DNA of 64,000 nucleotides. Origin: Odobenus rosmarus divergens (taxonomy: Eukaryota > Chordata > Mammalia > Carnivora > Odobenidae). How positions within the stretch are numbered: position 1 is the first letter of the stretch; each line of letters opens with the position of its first letter. The position numbers and the translations under genes are program-made. Shown here one piece after another: positions 48,700-60,181 of the stretch. The notes beneath the pieces were generated by a model, which had not been told where the DNA came from, made no database searches, and worked only from the letters and a program-made list of their open reading frames with translations. The DNA lies in NCBI RefSeq assembly GCF_000321225.1, contig NW_004451672.1, positions 124,001 through 188,000 on the forward strand. Reading direction: 5' to 3'.

Positions 48700-49205
48700 G
48701 CCCTTCTGCCTTCGTGGGCCTGTCTCTGCTGTGATCTTCCCTCACAGAGGCAGAAGGACAATCCTGATTTGGAACGAAGGGAAGTCATTGCTTGGAGCGT
48801 GAGGTGGCTGTGCAGGGTTGGCATGGTCCGGCCCAGACAAAGCTCTGTGACGTGTTGTGAGGTCAGTCCGTGGTCCCGTGGCATCACTGCCTCATCCTCT
48901 TTTAGCACCAAAGAAGGGGTCGGACTGCCTTCCAAGGCTCCCTCCAAATTGCTGCCTGTGGCGACTAAATACTGGGGTGTGTGGCTGATGTGGAGGATGG
49001 AGAACTGAGAAAGTTTACATTTACGAAATAAGTAAATGTAAAAATAGCTTGTTCTCTACAATAAGCTCTCTGACGGCACTGGGTTACCCAGCCGCTGGAG
49101 AGTCAACCAAACATTATTTCTGGCAACTCTTCTGAAATATTTAATTTTTAGTATTTCTGTTTGCTTAATGAAATTGCAAGATCTTCAAGGTCAATACATC
49201 CAATG
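48700..49205. other. No recognised feature (about 0.5 kb)
   Basis: GC-moderate unique-looking sequence. Confidence 0.35.
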
Positions 49206-49229
49206 CTACACAGATTTGGGATTACTTTT

Positions 49230-49442
49230 TCTTGAAGAATTATTTATTTATTTTAGAGAGAGTGAGAGAGAGAGCATGGCAGGGGAAGGAGCAGCAGAGG
49301 GAGAGAGAAAGTGAGAATCTCCAGCAGACTCCTGGCTGAGAATGGAGCCTGACTCGGGGCTTGATTTCAACAACCCTGAGATCATGACCTGAGCTGAAAT
49401 CAAGAATCAGACGCTTAAGAGACTGCACTACCCAGGCACCCT
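49230..49442 (-). mobile_element. SINEC, antisense, older type
   Basis: 'gaattatttatttattttag' to 'gactgcactacccaggcacc'. Body 'ggagcctgactcggggcttg'. Target-site duplication 'gatttgggattactttt' at 49213-49229 versus 'gatttgggattaatttt' at 49443-49459, with one mismatch. Confidence 0.94.
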
Positions 49443-49524
49443 GATTTGGGATTAATTTTAACGAATAATAAGAATAATACAACATGGGATGATAATGAAT
49501 AATGAGTTCTTAATCTCATGTTAG

Positions 49525-49650
49525 AAATGATGCACAGACGAGTCAAGTAACCCTCCCAGGGTCACACAGCCACTCCATTGCAAACCAGACTTAAAGAAGT
49601 CCAGAAGTCCCACTGTATACTGAGTGGTTTTAACCACTACCCTCTAATTC
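49525..49650 (-). repeat. MIR SINE relic, antisense
   Basis: 'cacagacgagtcaagtaacc', 'cccagggtcacacagccact' and 'gagtggttttaaccactacc' match the antisense MIR consensus, including the terminal 'ttaaccactacgc' block. Confidence 0.65.
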
Positions 49651-49775
49651 CAAGCTTATTCTCTGCAGTATCTGACACACCTCTTACAAATGCATTTTAG
49701 GCCTGAAAAATGGGCTAGTACTAGGGATTTTCTAGTTCACGCTTGAATCAGCATACAGATAAAAGCACATCATTC

Positions 49776-49953
49776 GGGCGCCTGGGTAGCTCAGATGGGT
49801 AAGCGTCTGCCTTCGGCTCAGGTCATGATCCCAGGGTCCTGGGATCGAGTCCCGCATCGGGCTCCCTGCTCCTTGGGAGCCTGCTTCTCCCTCTGCCTCT
49901 CTCTCTCTCTCTCTCTGTCTCTCATGAATAAATAAATAAAATCTTAAAAAAAA
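49776..49953 (+). mobile_element. SINEC, sense, young-looking, with perfect 15-bp target-site duplication
   Basis: 'gggcgcctgggtagctcag' head, near-consensus body, tail 'tctcatgaataaataaataa' and a clean A run. 'aaaagcacatcattc' is repeated exactly at 49761-49775 and 49954-49968. Confidence 0.97.
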
Positions 49954-50084
49954 AAAAGCACATCATTCTATGTGAAGCTTCCTATGATGTTTTGTTGAAA
50001 AACACACCAAACTCAAAATACTCTTTAAGAAAAAAAAGGGGGGGGAGAGATATTCTGCAAAGCCAGAGGACAGAGTGCCTCTTT

Positions 50085-50222
50085 GTTTTATTTTATTTAT
50101 TTTTTAATAGGTTCTACAGCCAGCAGAGCCCAACTCGGGGCTTGAACTCAAGACCCTGATATCAAGACCTGAGCTGAAAATGAGACTCAGACGCTTCATT
50201 GACGGAGCCACCCAGGCACCCT
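50085..50222 (-). mobile_element. SINEC, antisense, internally deleted
   Basis: 'ttttatttatttttta' tail, then 'gcccaactcggggcttgaac', 'tatcaagacctgagctgaaa' and 'gacggagccacccaggcacc'. The CT-rich segment is missing. Imperfect target-site repeats: 'cagagtgcctcttt' at 50071-50084 and 'cagagtgccacttt' at 50223-50236. Confidence 0.9.
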
Positions 50223-50239
50223 CAGAGTGCCACTTTGAT

Positions 50240-50740
50240 CAAAACTTCGACAAATTTACTTCAAAAATAGTTTTCCAAAATGTGTGAGCCCCCGTTAAAA
50301 ACCAGGACATATGCACGTGTGCAGGCCATCTAGATACACTTCGCAGAAGAACAATGTTACAGGACATCTTGATAAATTATATTATCCTATTATAAATTTC
50401 CCCATGAGATCCTGTGATCATGAAGCATTCCAGCTAAGCTGACCCATGATATTGCGATGCTGGGTGTGCCGTTCCAGGCTGTGGTCAGCCGTTGGCAACA
50501 GCACAATGCTCCCAAACCCGTAGGTTACCTGTTAGAGGCCTTGGTCAATACTTCAAAGCTATGGTGGCATCATCGCAAATTATCTCCATGTGTTAACATC
50601 AGAAATAGGAAAATACATCCCTGATTATCTGTTTGCAACATGTCATGAGAAGAGATCAAATATAAGGCTTTAGTACTAATTCTGGCTTAATCCATATCCT
50701 CAGCAGGTACTTTTCTTCCCGGGAGGGGTTCTGGTGTCTG
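50240..50740. other. No recognised feature (about 0.5 kb)
   Basis: Nothing identifiable. Confidence 0.4.
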
Positions 50741-51220
50741 TCGATTGGGCTGTGCAGGGTGATGGGTAATTTAGCGTCCCCCGGGCCACCCGGAGGCGCC
50801 TGCCGTCCCCAGCGGGCATGGGGGCGATTGCCTTCCCTCATTCTGTGGGTGAGCCTGATTCGCATGTTTCACATGCGAATGTGTTTCACTCATTTGCAGC
50901 CAAGAGCACCTCAGGGAGGAAAAGCTTCCCCTGGAAGGAAATGTTGGCAGGGTGTGGGAGCGCTTGCTCATTATTTCCAAATTAAATATCTGTCTCTGAG
51001 ACTCAGGACCAGCCCTGTGTCATGTTGCATATTAAATTCAAGAGACACCTGGAAGGGTGAAAGCGCCGCGTCACAGACGGATTTGCCGTCGCCTCGCAGA
51101 GCTCATTTCTGCATGCCCCTTCTTGTTTCTTACTCTTTCCCTCCTCCTCTGGCTGCCGTCCCCATTCTGAGCCGCCTCGAAGGCATGTTTTAAAATGTTG
51201 ACGTAATCACGCGATGCCCC
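50740..51220. other. CpG-enriched unique segment with a perfect 10-bp hairpin
   Basis: CpG dinucleotides are clearly denser than in the rest of the window ('gcgtcccccgggccacccg', 'gaggcgcctgccgtc', 'gaaagcgccgcgtcacagac'). A hairpin with 10-bp perfect arms, 'attcgcatgt' and 'acatgcgaat', and a 3-base loop lies at 50858-50880. A CRE-like 'tgacgtaa' lies at 51199-51206. This could be a regulatory element or simply a GC-rich patch. No transcript evidence is visible. Confidence 0.45.
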
Positions 51221-51329
51221 TCAGACACACACCTACCAAAAGCTCAAGTTGGCATTTCGGCTCCACACTTGGTGGAATAAATCAATCTTTGATGTTTGGT
51301 TCTCAAGATCAGGAAATACTTCGTCTTGG

Positions 51330-51678
51330 TGTGTTCAGGCTGCTGTAACAAGTACGGTAAACCGGGAGCCTACAAACAAGACATTCGTTTCTCGCTGCTC
51401 TGGAGGCTGGACGTCCGAAGTCCGGTTTGTGGCAGATCCGTACCCTGTGCCAGCCCACCTCCCGGCTTGGGGATGCGTCCTCTGCTTGTGTCCTCACACA
51501 GCGGGAGGGGTGAGGGGGCTCCCTGGGGTCCCTTTTTATTTTTATATTATTTTTTTCCTGGGGTCTCTTTTATGAGGACACTCATCCCATCGTGGGGGGC
51601 CCCAACTCCTAACACCATCACGTTGGTGGTTCCGTCTCAACATAGAAATTTTGAGGGGACACATTCAGACCACAGCAC
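51330..51678 (-). mobile_element. MLT1-type MaLR solo LTR, antisense
   Basis: 'ggtgtgttcaggctgctgta', 'tgctctggaggctggacgtc', 'ttgtgtcctcacacagcggg', 'cttttatgaggacactcatc' and 'ggggacacattcagaccaca' give the reverse complement of MLT1. A T-rich interruption lies near 51530-51555. The overlapping open frames (51249-51575, 51296-51685) lie in this LTR and are not genes. Confidence 0.75.
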
Positions 51679-51679
51679 A

Positions 51680-52055
51680 CCCTAAAGGTACCTCAGGAAG
51701 TAAAGGTCCATGGGAATTCGCCATTCCCCTGGAAAAGTCTTTTTCAAATTTGAAAAATATATAGATACTTTATAATTAAAAAAAATCTTTTGATGTTAAA
51801 TGTATTTTATGGTGATCTTTCTTAATTAGTCATAAAAATAATATAGATATAGGTATATCTTGGAGCTGTTATTCAACTACTAAGAAAAGGAAGTAAATTA
51901 GAAATTGAATTTGAAAGACTTTCCTCTCCCTCTTCCCTTGGGTTCATCTGCTGCAGGATTCTGACCTCAGCCTTGAGGCGGGACAGACAAGGAAGGCCTG
52001 TGCAGGGGTTGGGGGGGCAGCTGGTTGCAGAGTTGGGGTTTGTGGCAGCAACCAC
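51680..52055. other. No recognised feature (about 0.4 kb)
   Basis: An AT-rich part up to 51900, then a GC-rich part. Nothing identifiable. Confidence 0.35.
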
Positions 52056-52059
52056 GGTA

Positions 52060-52260
52060 AGCCAGAGGAGGGAACGCTGGGCCCCTGGGCGGCCAACACA
52101 GGGGGAAACCGCCCGCGCGGGGGGCAGCGAGTGAGCTCCCGCCGTGGTGAGCAGCCAGCGCGGACAGTCAGCCCGGCAGGTGGATCGGTCTCCCAGGGCC
52201 CCCGTAACACGTTACCACCAACGGCTCAGACCGCCGGATGTCTCCTGTGATAGCTCAGAG
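52060..52260. other. Very CpG-dense patch
   Basis: I count about 19 CpG in roughly 210 bases (for example 'aaaccgcccgcgcggggg', 'cagcgcggacagtcagcccg'), far above the surrounding sequence. It partly overlaps the start of the LTR relic at 52185. Confidence 0.6.
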
Positions 52261-52418
52261 GCCGCAAGTCGGAAGGCAGCTTCTCCCCCAGGATCATCCA
52301 GTGAATCTCTCCCTATCGCGATCTGCAGTCCCATCTGCAAAGTCCCTGTTGTCACGGGAGGGAACAGTCACAGTCACGGGATATCTTTGGGGGGGTCATG
52401 ATGCAACCCTACCAGTGA
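52185..52418 (-). repeat. MaLR (MLT1-like) LTR relic, antisense, internally deleted
   Basis: 'cagggcccccgtaacacgtt' resembles 'cagggctgccgtaacaaagt'. 'cagtcacagtcacgggatat' and 'ctttgggggggtcatgatgc' match the reversed LTR 5' part. The middle is shortened. Confidence 0.5.
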
Positions 52419-52429
52419 ATAGCCTAGGC

Positions 52430-55400
52430 GCCCCTGAGAAAGCACTCATCATGTCTTAGCTTTCTATCTCATTGCCCAATCATGCCACCGACAATTCCGC
52501 TAAAAACAGTAGCCTGTACTTTTAAATTCGTATCTGGTTGAAGATCTTTTTCCTAATATCCCATAAAAGAAGTGCTTTCATCATGTAGACACAGCCTGTA
52601 TCACGTGGACCGGATTTCCAGGTGAGGTGAAGGAGGCTGCTGTGTGGTGTGAGCCTTCCCGGGGGGCGGGGATGCATTTCTTTAGGTTCTGATCCATCTG
52701 TTCCCCGATATCACCGGATGTGCCAGCTGGCACGGAGGGCGGAAAACATGGTGGTGGCCTGGGCGGAGGGAAAGACAGAAGAGGAGGGGAAATTGGATTC
52801 CCGTGTAGGGGACCAGTTAACGGACTGCTCAAGGCAGACAGAAAAGAATGCATTACCCTTTCCTTGGGGCTCTGCTAACCACATTCTGGTGGGGAGTCAC
52901 ACTTTATTTCTCATAGTGGATTGAACCTCCATGCCTTCTCAGATGGTATAAGCACAGAATCAGGGGGTTAAAACAGTATGTGCTTCACACCCCTTTACAG
53001 TTTGCCAAACGCGTGCTCTTACTTGATCTCTGCAGTGTCAGTGAGGCATATCTGCACCACAGTGTGTGGTAAAGCTGAGACTCAAGCTCATGCTTTCCTC
53101 TCCAGATGTCGACACTCAAACATGCTGGAGAAACAAGAGCTACACAAACTCACATCCTGCGAAAAATTCCCACATCCTGAACCAGATGGGCAGTGATACA
53201 CAGTCACTTTAAGAATAAAGCATGCCCTCAGCAGAACTCAATTGAGCATAATCTGATTAAGAGGATTAGCATATCTAAAGAAAGAATGTGTCAATAAGAA
53301 TTAAGAGATATGAACTGTGTCCATTCAAGTTGTCAGGTTCCTCCTGGTTTGGCAAGGAAGAAAGGATCGGTTTGTGTGGCACAGCCTAACTGGTGCGGGA
53401 AGCACCTCAGCCTCACAAAATCTCTTGCTATGAAAACCAAACCACACGGTTAACTCCCTATGTCATGATGCCACGCTTGGGAAGAAATCATTCAGTAGTT
53501 TGACTTCCCAAGGACGGGGTGAGCATGTTGACTCACTACCTGGAAGACGGCTGCATTTTGCCTTGCAAAGTAGCAAAGCGTCTCCGTGCTTTTCCTGCAT
53601 GTCTTTGAACAAGCCCATCATCTCTGACATCTGTTGCTTCCACTATTCCACAGCACCTCACGGTCTAATGGGTACCCCTTATTACTGTCATTATTATACT
53701 TTAGTCTTTACGATGTTTAACTTTGTGCTTACAAAATTTCCCACTGAATTGATGGAATTGACTCAACCAATACCCTTCAAAGTGCACATGAGACCTCACC
53801 CAGTTTACTGCTTTTATAGATAAGTATAAACTTCTGTGATATGATTTCTGTAGAATAAGCCCCCAGGGAAGGGATTACTGCATCCAGCATATATGTATCC
53901 TATGCCACCCTAGTATCAGATACTCCTTGATGAAGGATTGCTCTGGGTTAGATGCCATCAATACTCGGGTAATTCAGTGCCCCCTTACCCTTGCCCCCTT
54001 GTGCCATAGTTATAACTTAACACTAATTTAGCAAGTACAAGCCTTTACCACAGGTTTACTTTTATTTTAATTTCTTTAATTAATATAGATGATTCCATTT
54101 TCTGTTCATCTTGTGTGGATTTTCTGTAACCTTTTAAAAATGGCCCAATTATTTATTTCATTTGATTTTCAAATACTTCCATATAAGCATGGCTTGAAGC
54201 AGAAATGATGCAGTTGCTGTAAGATCCATGACACGGTCGAAATGACAATGTAGTCCAGGGACTTCCCTGAACTCTTGAGGTCCTTTTCTGATCACAAATT
54301 GAAGTATTTGGAAGGTCTATAGGTAAATCTCTCACACTATTATTTAAGACTCTGCAGTGTTTTGCCAAAATGATCCTAATTCAATGTACACTGAGACAAA
54401 TGACCAAAAATGCCAGTAATATGACATAAAACCATACTGATGATGTTACACACCCTTTTATTAATATTTTATTAAGGTAATTTATTTCATGTATATTGAT
54501 CAGGACTTGGAACTATAGACTTACATAGATAATCCAGTATCTTTTTATAAATTGGAAAGGAAATTCCTTTTTTTTTCCATTTTTTGGCTACTTTTTTCAT
54601 AACTTAAATTTGTCAATAACTTAACTCAATTATTTGAGTCTGATCGAGTACTTGGGAATGTCAAAGACGTGTATTTCATGCGATCTGACTGATGCCTTTC
54701 AGAGAATCACATGTGGGCTCAGTCCTTCCCCGGCTATGCCCTCCTTGGGTGCCTCCTGACCTCCTCCGTAATTACCCACCCACCCCTGGACAAAGCCGGG
54801 TTTCCTGCGCCCACAGTGAAAAGTCTTTCTCAAGCACAGACAGATTACATCGACTGTCTCTCCCATCCAAAGACCTGTCCCTCTGCTACGGAAGGAAATT
54901 AAACTGACTTGGCATCGTTTGTCCCTCACAAAGCACAGCTGACTCTTCTCCACCACCTTGTTCTCTTCCAGGTGATTGCAAATTGATTCCTTGACAGTTT
55001 GTTCCAATTCCTTCCCAACTACAGAAAATTTAAGCTGAGCAGTTAGTGATTATGGAGATAAAACTTCTTTTAATTTCAGAAATGAGCTGTGTCATCAGTC
55101 CTCCCTGTGACTTCAGGGACGCTCTGTGACTGCTGTAGGTTATCACGAACACCTGCTGTTACCTAAGAGCAAGCCATCAGGGCTCCTGGTCTGGCTCCCC
55201 TCTCCCCCACTTGTAAACTCTCTCTCGTCCCCTTCTCTATGCTAGGTACACTTACTACAATCCAGCACATGCCTCTCCACTTACCAGATTTTCTTGTCAT
55301 TGTTAGAGTTATTGATGTTCCCATATAGAGATGAATCATTCATCTGATACAAAAAACGAAGGGTCAGCTGGAGGAATTAAAAAGCTCTTACAGCTGAAAT

Positions 55401-56590
55401 TCTTTCAGGCGCTTGGATATAATCTTCATGTTGGAATATTGCAGACTTTATCCAGCGCCCCACAACTTCCCAGATGACTGTTCAATTGACTACATGTGTT
55501 GAGATTCAGATCACCAAATAATTATTCACAGATTGTAAGAAAAAAGACTTGCAGGGTTTTATAGAATCTGTGATGAGGAGGGATAATATGACTTCAGTTG
55601 TATGAGAAAGCATTCTGGAGTCAACAAATGGGTTTCAAAGTATTGAGCCAAATATTCTTGATAAGAAGGCTCCTCTTGGAGTTTTGATTAGGGACCGACG
55701 GGAACCCATTATTTTTTGTTATATTTTCTAGTCTGTTGCCATCCGACGGCTGCACCAGGAATAATTTGCTGAATGGCACATTTACGTCCTGAACCAAGGG
55801 AAGCCAACCACAAAAGCACACAACACTCGCTAAGCTCCCCAGATAGGCTGGGACCTCTGACACCCTCCAAAGCCAACACTAGCACAAGCTACTGATATGG
55901 TTCCCAAAGCAGCACAATGCTGGAGACGAAGTGATCTTCAAAACCTACGTCCTTGCTGGAGCGGGGTCTGAAAAAGAACACGAGTTTAGCAAATAAAAGC
56001 CTGCCTTATTCAATTCAGGGACAAAACACTTCAGTCAGCTCTGAATCCAGGGTCTGGGATGGTCACTGAGGCCTGGCAGACCTCACTGAGAGCAAGAGAT
56101 CTGTGTTTTTACACCACTGGCCTCACCCAGGTGCAGGTGCTGCTACTTCTAAGAAAGCTGAATTACAAGGCAAGGAGGGGCAGAGTAAACTGGGAGAAAT
56201 CTCAGAGAGATTTCATGTACCCAGTCAATTCTCAACAAAGGAGAGGTATGACTGAATCGCAAGTGGACACTGTGTAATGGCACTCCCTTCTTTCTGTCGA
56301 TTTGGTAGGACTATATTACAAGGGTAAAACCAAAGCTCTCCTCTTATTGACTACGATAAAAGCCGAATGGTCCGTGTTTCTCGTGCGGCATTTATTTCAG
56401 TTTTGTCCGATCTTTCCTTTGATTGCATCCTGCGTCATTTGATGGGAATGGCCATGAAGATTCAGTCTTCGATCCTGAGAGCAGTAAAACTCCAACTAAA
56501 CAACCAACCAAACAACTGACCAACTGCCCCCACACACAAACACACATTCCCACAAAAACAAGAAAAATGGACAATACGAGCCAATAGACA
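52430..56590. other. About 4.2 kb with no recognised repeat or gene
   Basis: Despite its length I recognise no SINE, LINE or LTR here. A weak MIR-like stretch may lie near 52960-53110. The open frames are short and overlap on both strands. A 24-base word at 56214-56237 recurs exactly at 57880-57903. Confidence 0.4.
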
Positions 56591-56669
56591 TGTGGTCAGA
56601 GAAGCTTCTTTTGAGTATGCACTATCTCAGACACAGTAAAGTTCACGACGAGTGGGTTGCTGAGGCATG

Positions 56670-58740
56670 CACGTACATGCGTAACTTGGAAAGAGGCTCG
56701 AGGACCGTTTTCCGTTTTAGCTGTACTCCTCTGCATTCCCACAAGCAACATGGGAGAGAACCCCTGTTCCACATCCTTGGGGCATTTGCACTCATTATTG
56801 TCAGGCATGTTGTGTTTTGTTTGTCTTCTGCCCAGGTATACAGTGGTATCGCATTGTGGCTTTATTTTCAGGTCCCTAATGACCAACAAAGAGAAGCACC
56901 TTTTCCGGTGTTTATTTGCCACCAGATTCTCTTCTTTGCTCCAATGTCTGAATTGTTTGCCCTGTTTTACTGGGTCATCCATTATAGTTGTATATTGAGA
57001 GATCTTTGTGTACTTTCTACACAAGTCCTTCCTCAGATATGCATTCTGCCAATACTCTCTCCCAATTTGTAGCTTTGTGTACGGTTAAGTTTGTTTTCAT
57101 AGGCTTCACTGTATCTTTGAAGAGCAAAAGTTTTTAATTTTGATGAAATCTTGTGTCATGATTAGAACACTGCCTGATTTATGGGAAACACTCAATAAAT
57201 ATCTATGAAGTGGATAAATAGCCCACTATTTGAATGCAACTCTTAGCATTGATTTCCCCCATTAAGTTATTAATGTTTTTTCAGATATAGGTCATGCTTT
57301 TTGTGTTATGTCACAGAAATTTTTGCCAAATCCAAGGTCACAAAAATTTTGTTTTCAGACTTTTAAGGGTTTTTTTTTTTTTGTATTTTGTGATTTGTTT
57401 TAATATTGTAGAAGGTATGTGTTAAAGTTCACTTTTTTTTTTGCAGATGGTTATTCACTTGTCCCATACCATTTATTGAAAAGAATATCCTTTCTTGATT
57501 AAATTGCTTATGCATCTTTGTTGTAAATCAATTGAATAAATATACAAACATGAGAAGATAGCCATTTTTAAACTGATCTTTGTGTCTCTGCTTTTGTCAA
57601 TATCATAATATCACATTCTCTTGATGACTGTGGCTTAGATAGTAAACCTTGAAATAAAGTACTAAAGATCTATACATTTGTTCCTGCTTTTCAAAATTCT
57701 TAAGACTATTCTATTCCTTTGATTTTCTTCCACATACATTTTAGAATCAGCTTCTCAGCATCTATTCAACAATCCTGCTGGAATTTTGATTGGTATTTCT
57801 TTGAACCAATTAATCAATCTAGGGAGAATTAATATCTTAACAATATTGAGTCTTCCAATCCATAAACATGATATCTATCCATGTACCCAGTCAATTCTCA
57901 ACATAGGGGTGATGTTCCCACTTTGTAGGATTATTCTCTAAGCTTCAGGGGTTTGGGTACTATTGTTAGTGGTACTGTATTTTAATTTTAACTTTTTTAA
58001 ATTTCTCATTGTTTGTATACTGGTTTCCATGTATTGGCCTTGTATCCCTATACTTTCATAAAATTATTTATTGCTTCTACAAGAGTTTGTAGATTCTTTG
58101 GTAGATACTATGTAGTCAATTATGTTGTTTGAAAATAGAAACAGTTTTGCTATTTCCTCACTAGACTATTTAAATTTCATATCTTTTTCTTGCCTTATTG
58201 CACTACTTAAAACTTCAGTCACAAAACTGAGGAAGGGTGATGAAACAGACATGCTAGACTTGCTTGTGATAAGTATGTGTTTTCATTTTTACCTAACACA
58301 AAATACATTTTAACGGGCTTTGTATTTTTCTCTTTGACCCATGGGCTATTTAGAATTCTATTTTTAAATTTCCAAATATTTGTGGGCTTCTCAGATACCT
58401 TCTATTTTATTTCTTCATTTTTCTTGTCAGAGAAAATACTTTGTATGATTTCAGTTATTTAAAAGTTGCTATGGCTTGTTCTGTGGCTCACAGTATGGCC
58501 TATTTTGGTGAATGTTCTGTGTGTCCATAAGAATAATGTGCATTCTACTGTTTGGGGGCTGAGTGTTGTATACATGTTAATTAAGTCAAGGTGATAGATG
58601 TTTTTGTTCAGATATTCTTAGTCCTTGCTGATTTTTCATCTGCTATTACTTTGATTCCTAAGAGAGGAGTGTCAAAGTGTTTGAATAAAATGGTAGCTTG
58701 GTCTGTTTCTCCTTTCCATTGTGATAATTCTTTCTTTTTA
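56670..58740 (-). repeat. Antisense L1 ORF2 fragment, about 2 kb
   Basis: Reverse-complement ORF2 landmarks occur in order: 'ctctgcattcccacaagcaa', 'tgtacggttaagtttg', 'gtttttaattttgatgaaat', 'gccaaatccaaggtcacaaa', 'ataccatttattgaaaagaa', 'tctagggagaattaatatct', 'caatattgagtcttccaatc', 'cttttattgcactac'-type block near 58195, and 'gacccatgggctatttagaa'. Stops and small insertions break the frame. The 160-codon plus-strand frame at 56590-57072 is a chance frame on the wrong strand of this LINE. Confidence 0.75.
57150..57232 (+). repeat. L2/MIR-like 3' tail inside the antisense L1
   Basis: 'agaacactgcctgatttatg' then 'aacactcaataaatatctat' then 'gaagtggataaat' mirrors 'agaacagtgcctggcacatagtaggcactcaataaatatttg'. 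It interrupts the antisense L1 alignment. Confidence 0.4.
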
Positions 58741-59287
58741 AAAATAATTTGGGGATAATCGTTTGTTTTGTTCCTTATTAAGCAGGAATATTTGTACTGA
58801 TGGAGAATCTGGTTTATATCCCAAATTCCTTTTATAAGACCCTAGGAGTCAGCTGATTTCTGAAGCTCAGAATTTGGGGTGTTTTAGAATGATGATATGG
58901 TGCTTGAAAGAGATATCATGTAAGGCTTGGAATCAAACACATTAACATCTCTGCAGGGAAATATGCAGATATTGGCACTCAGTGGGTACAGAAAGACCTT
59001 CATACACAGCCTCATTTAGTTCAGTCCATGAGTGTTCCCAATGAATTAAGACAAAACTTTCAATTGTCAAAGATGTTGGATTTGGGAATAAGAGATAAGG
59101 GATCATGGGACTGCAGCAGCACGTATTTATAGATATTAATACTATAAATTATAATTAGATTGCTAGCTAAGTTTACTAAGAGCATAGGAAAAAAACACAA
59201 AGAAATGATTAATAATAAAATGATTGTTTCAAAGTAGCTGATGGGAAACACTCATGAGCCTATCACACCCATGTGCTTATATCCATC

Positions 59288-59308
59288 ATATATATATATA
59301 TATATATT
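59288..59308. repeat. (AT)n microsatellite
   Basis: Ten uninterrupted AT units. Confidence 0.95.
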
Positions 59309-60164
59309 CACACTCATTATACCTAGATATATAAATTCAAACACACTCATGCCTCTTGTTTTAAAGTGAGAGCTGAGTGTCCAATAATGGGGCTATTAAG
59401 TCTGGTCAATATTAAATTCTCATCAATAATTAAATAACCAGAATTCCCTTTTAAGCTATTAGATCTTAGAGCAAAACTTATTTTTGTAATTGAATTACTC
59501 TTATGAAAGCAACGAAAAATCTTTTATTTCTTTTAACAGCCTGTCAGTTTATTATGGGGAAACAACATTTTATTTAACCACATCTAATTGAAACCCACTT
59601 TCTGAAAGAAGAATCCTTTGCAGGGTATGGAAATAAGACTCAGGTCTTAGCCATGCCTGGTCCTCCATAGGTATTTGATGCTAATGACACCCCCTGACCC
59701 CCTTCCTTACTGTCAGTGCCAAGACTGGCTGTTTCTTGGCCTGGTCTACTGACCTTGTAACTTGCTTCTAAATGCAACTTCTGTTTCTTGCCATGTTTCT
59801 GTGATACTTGAAGAGTTGAAAGAACAGAAGCAAACTGATCTCATGTAAAAGCAATTAAGCATGTACAGATTCTCTGCTCTAATGAAAGTATATTGCCAAA
59901 TCAATCTCATGTTACATTTTAACCTAAAAAGCAATATTTCCCCAAATCTGTTTAATCTTCAATTAATCATTCAGAAAGTCTGATAGACTTAAGGTTTAAT
60001 CCACTCATACTCTTATTACCTACAAAATGCCAGGTTCACATGATCTTATTGATGATATCTCACAGGTTAATGAATTTAAAAGTTCTTACAAATTAAAGTT
60101 TCCACACGATCTTTGCTCATGTGGAAACTAAATACTCAGAAGTTCACAAAATGTCTTTGTTGCA

Positions 60165-60181
60165 ACACACACACACACACA
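60165..60181. repeat. Short (CA)n tract
   Basis: Eight CA units. Confidence 0.9.

Noticed and set aside
51249..51685. Two overlapping plus-strand frames of 108 and 129 codons
   Set aside because: They lie on the antisense MLT1 LTR.
56590..57072. 160-codon plus-strand open frame
   Set aside because: It mostly overlaps antisense L1 ORF2 sequence, and the protein resembles nothing. It is a chance frame on the non-coding strand of a LINE.
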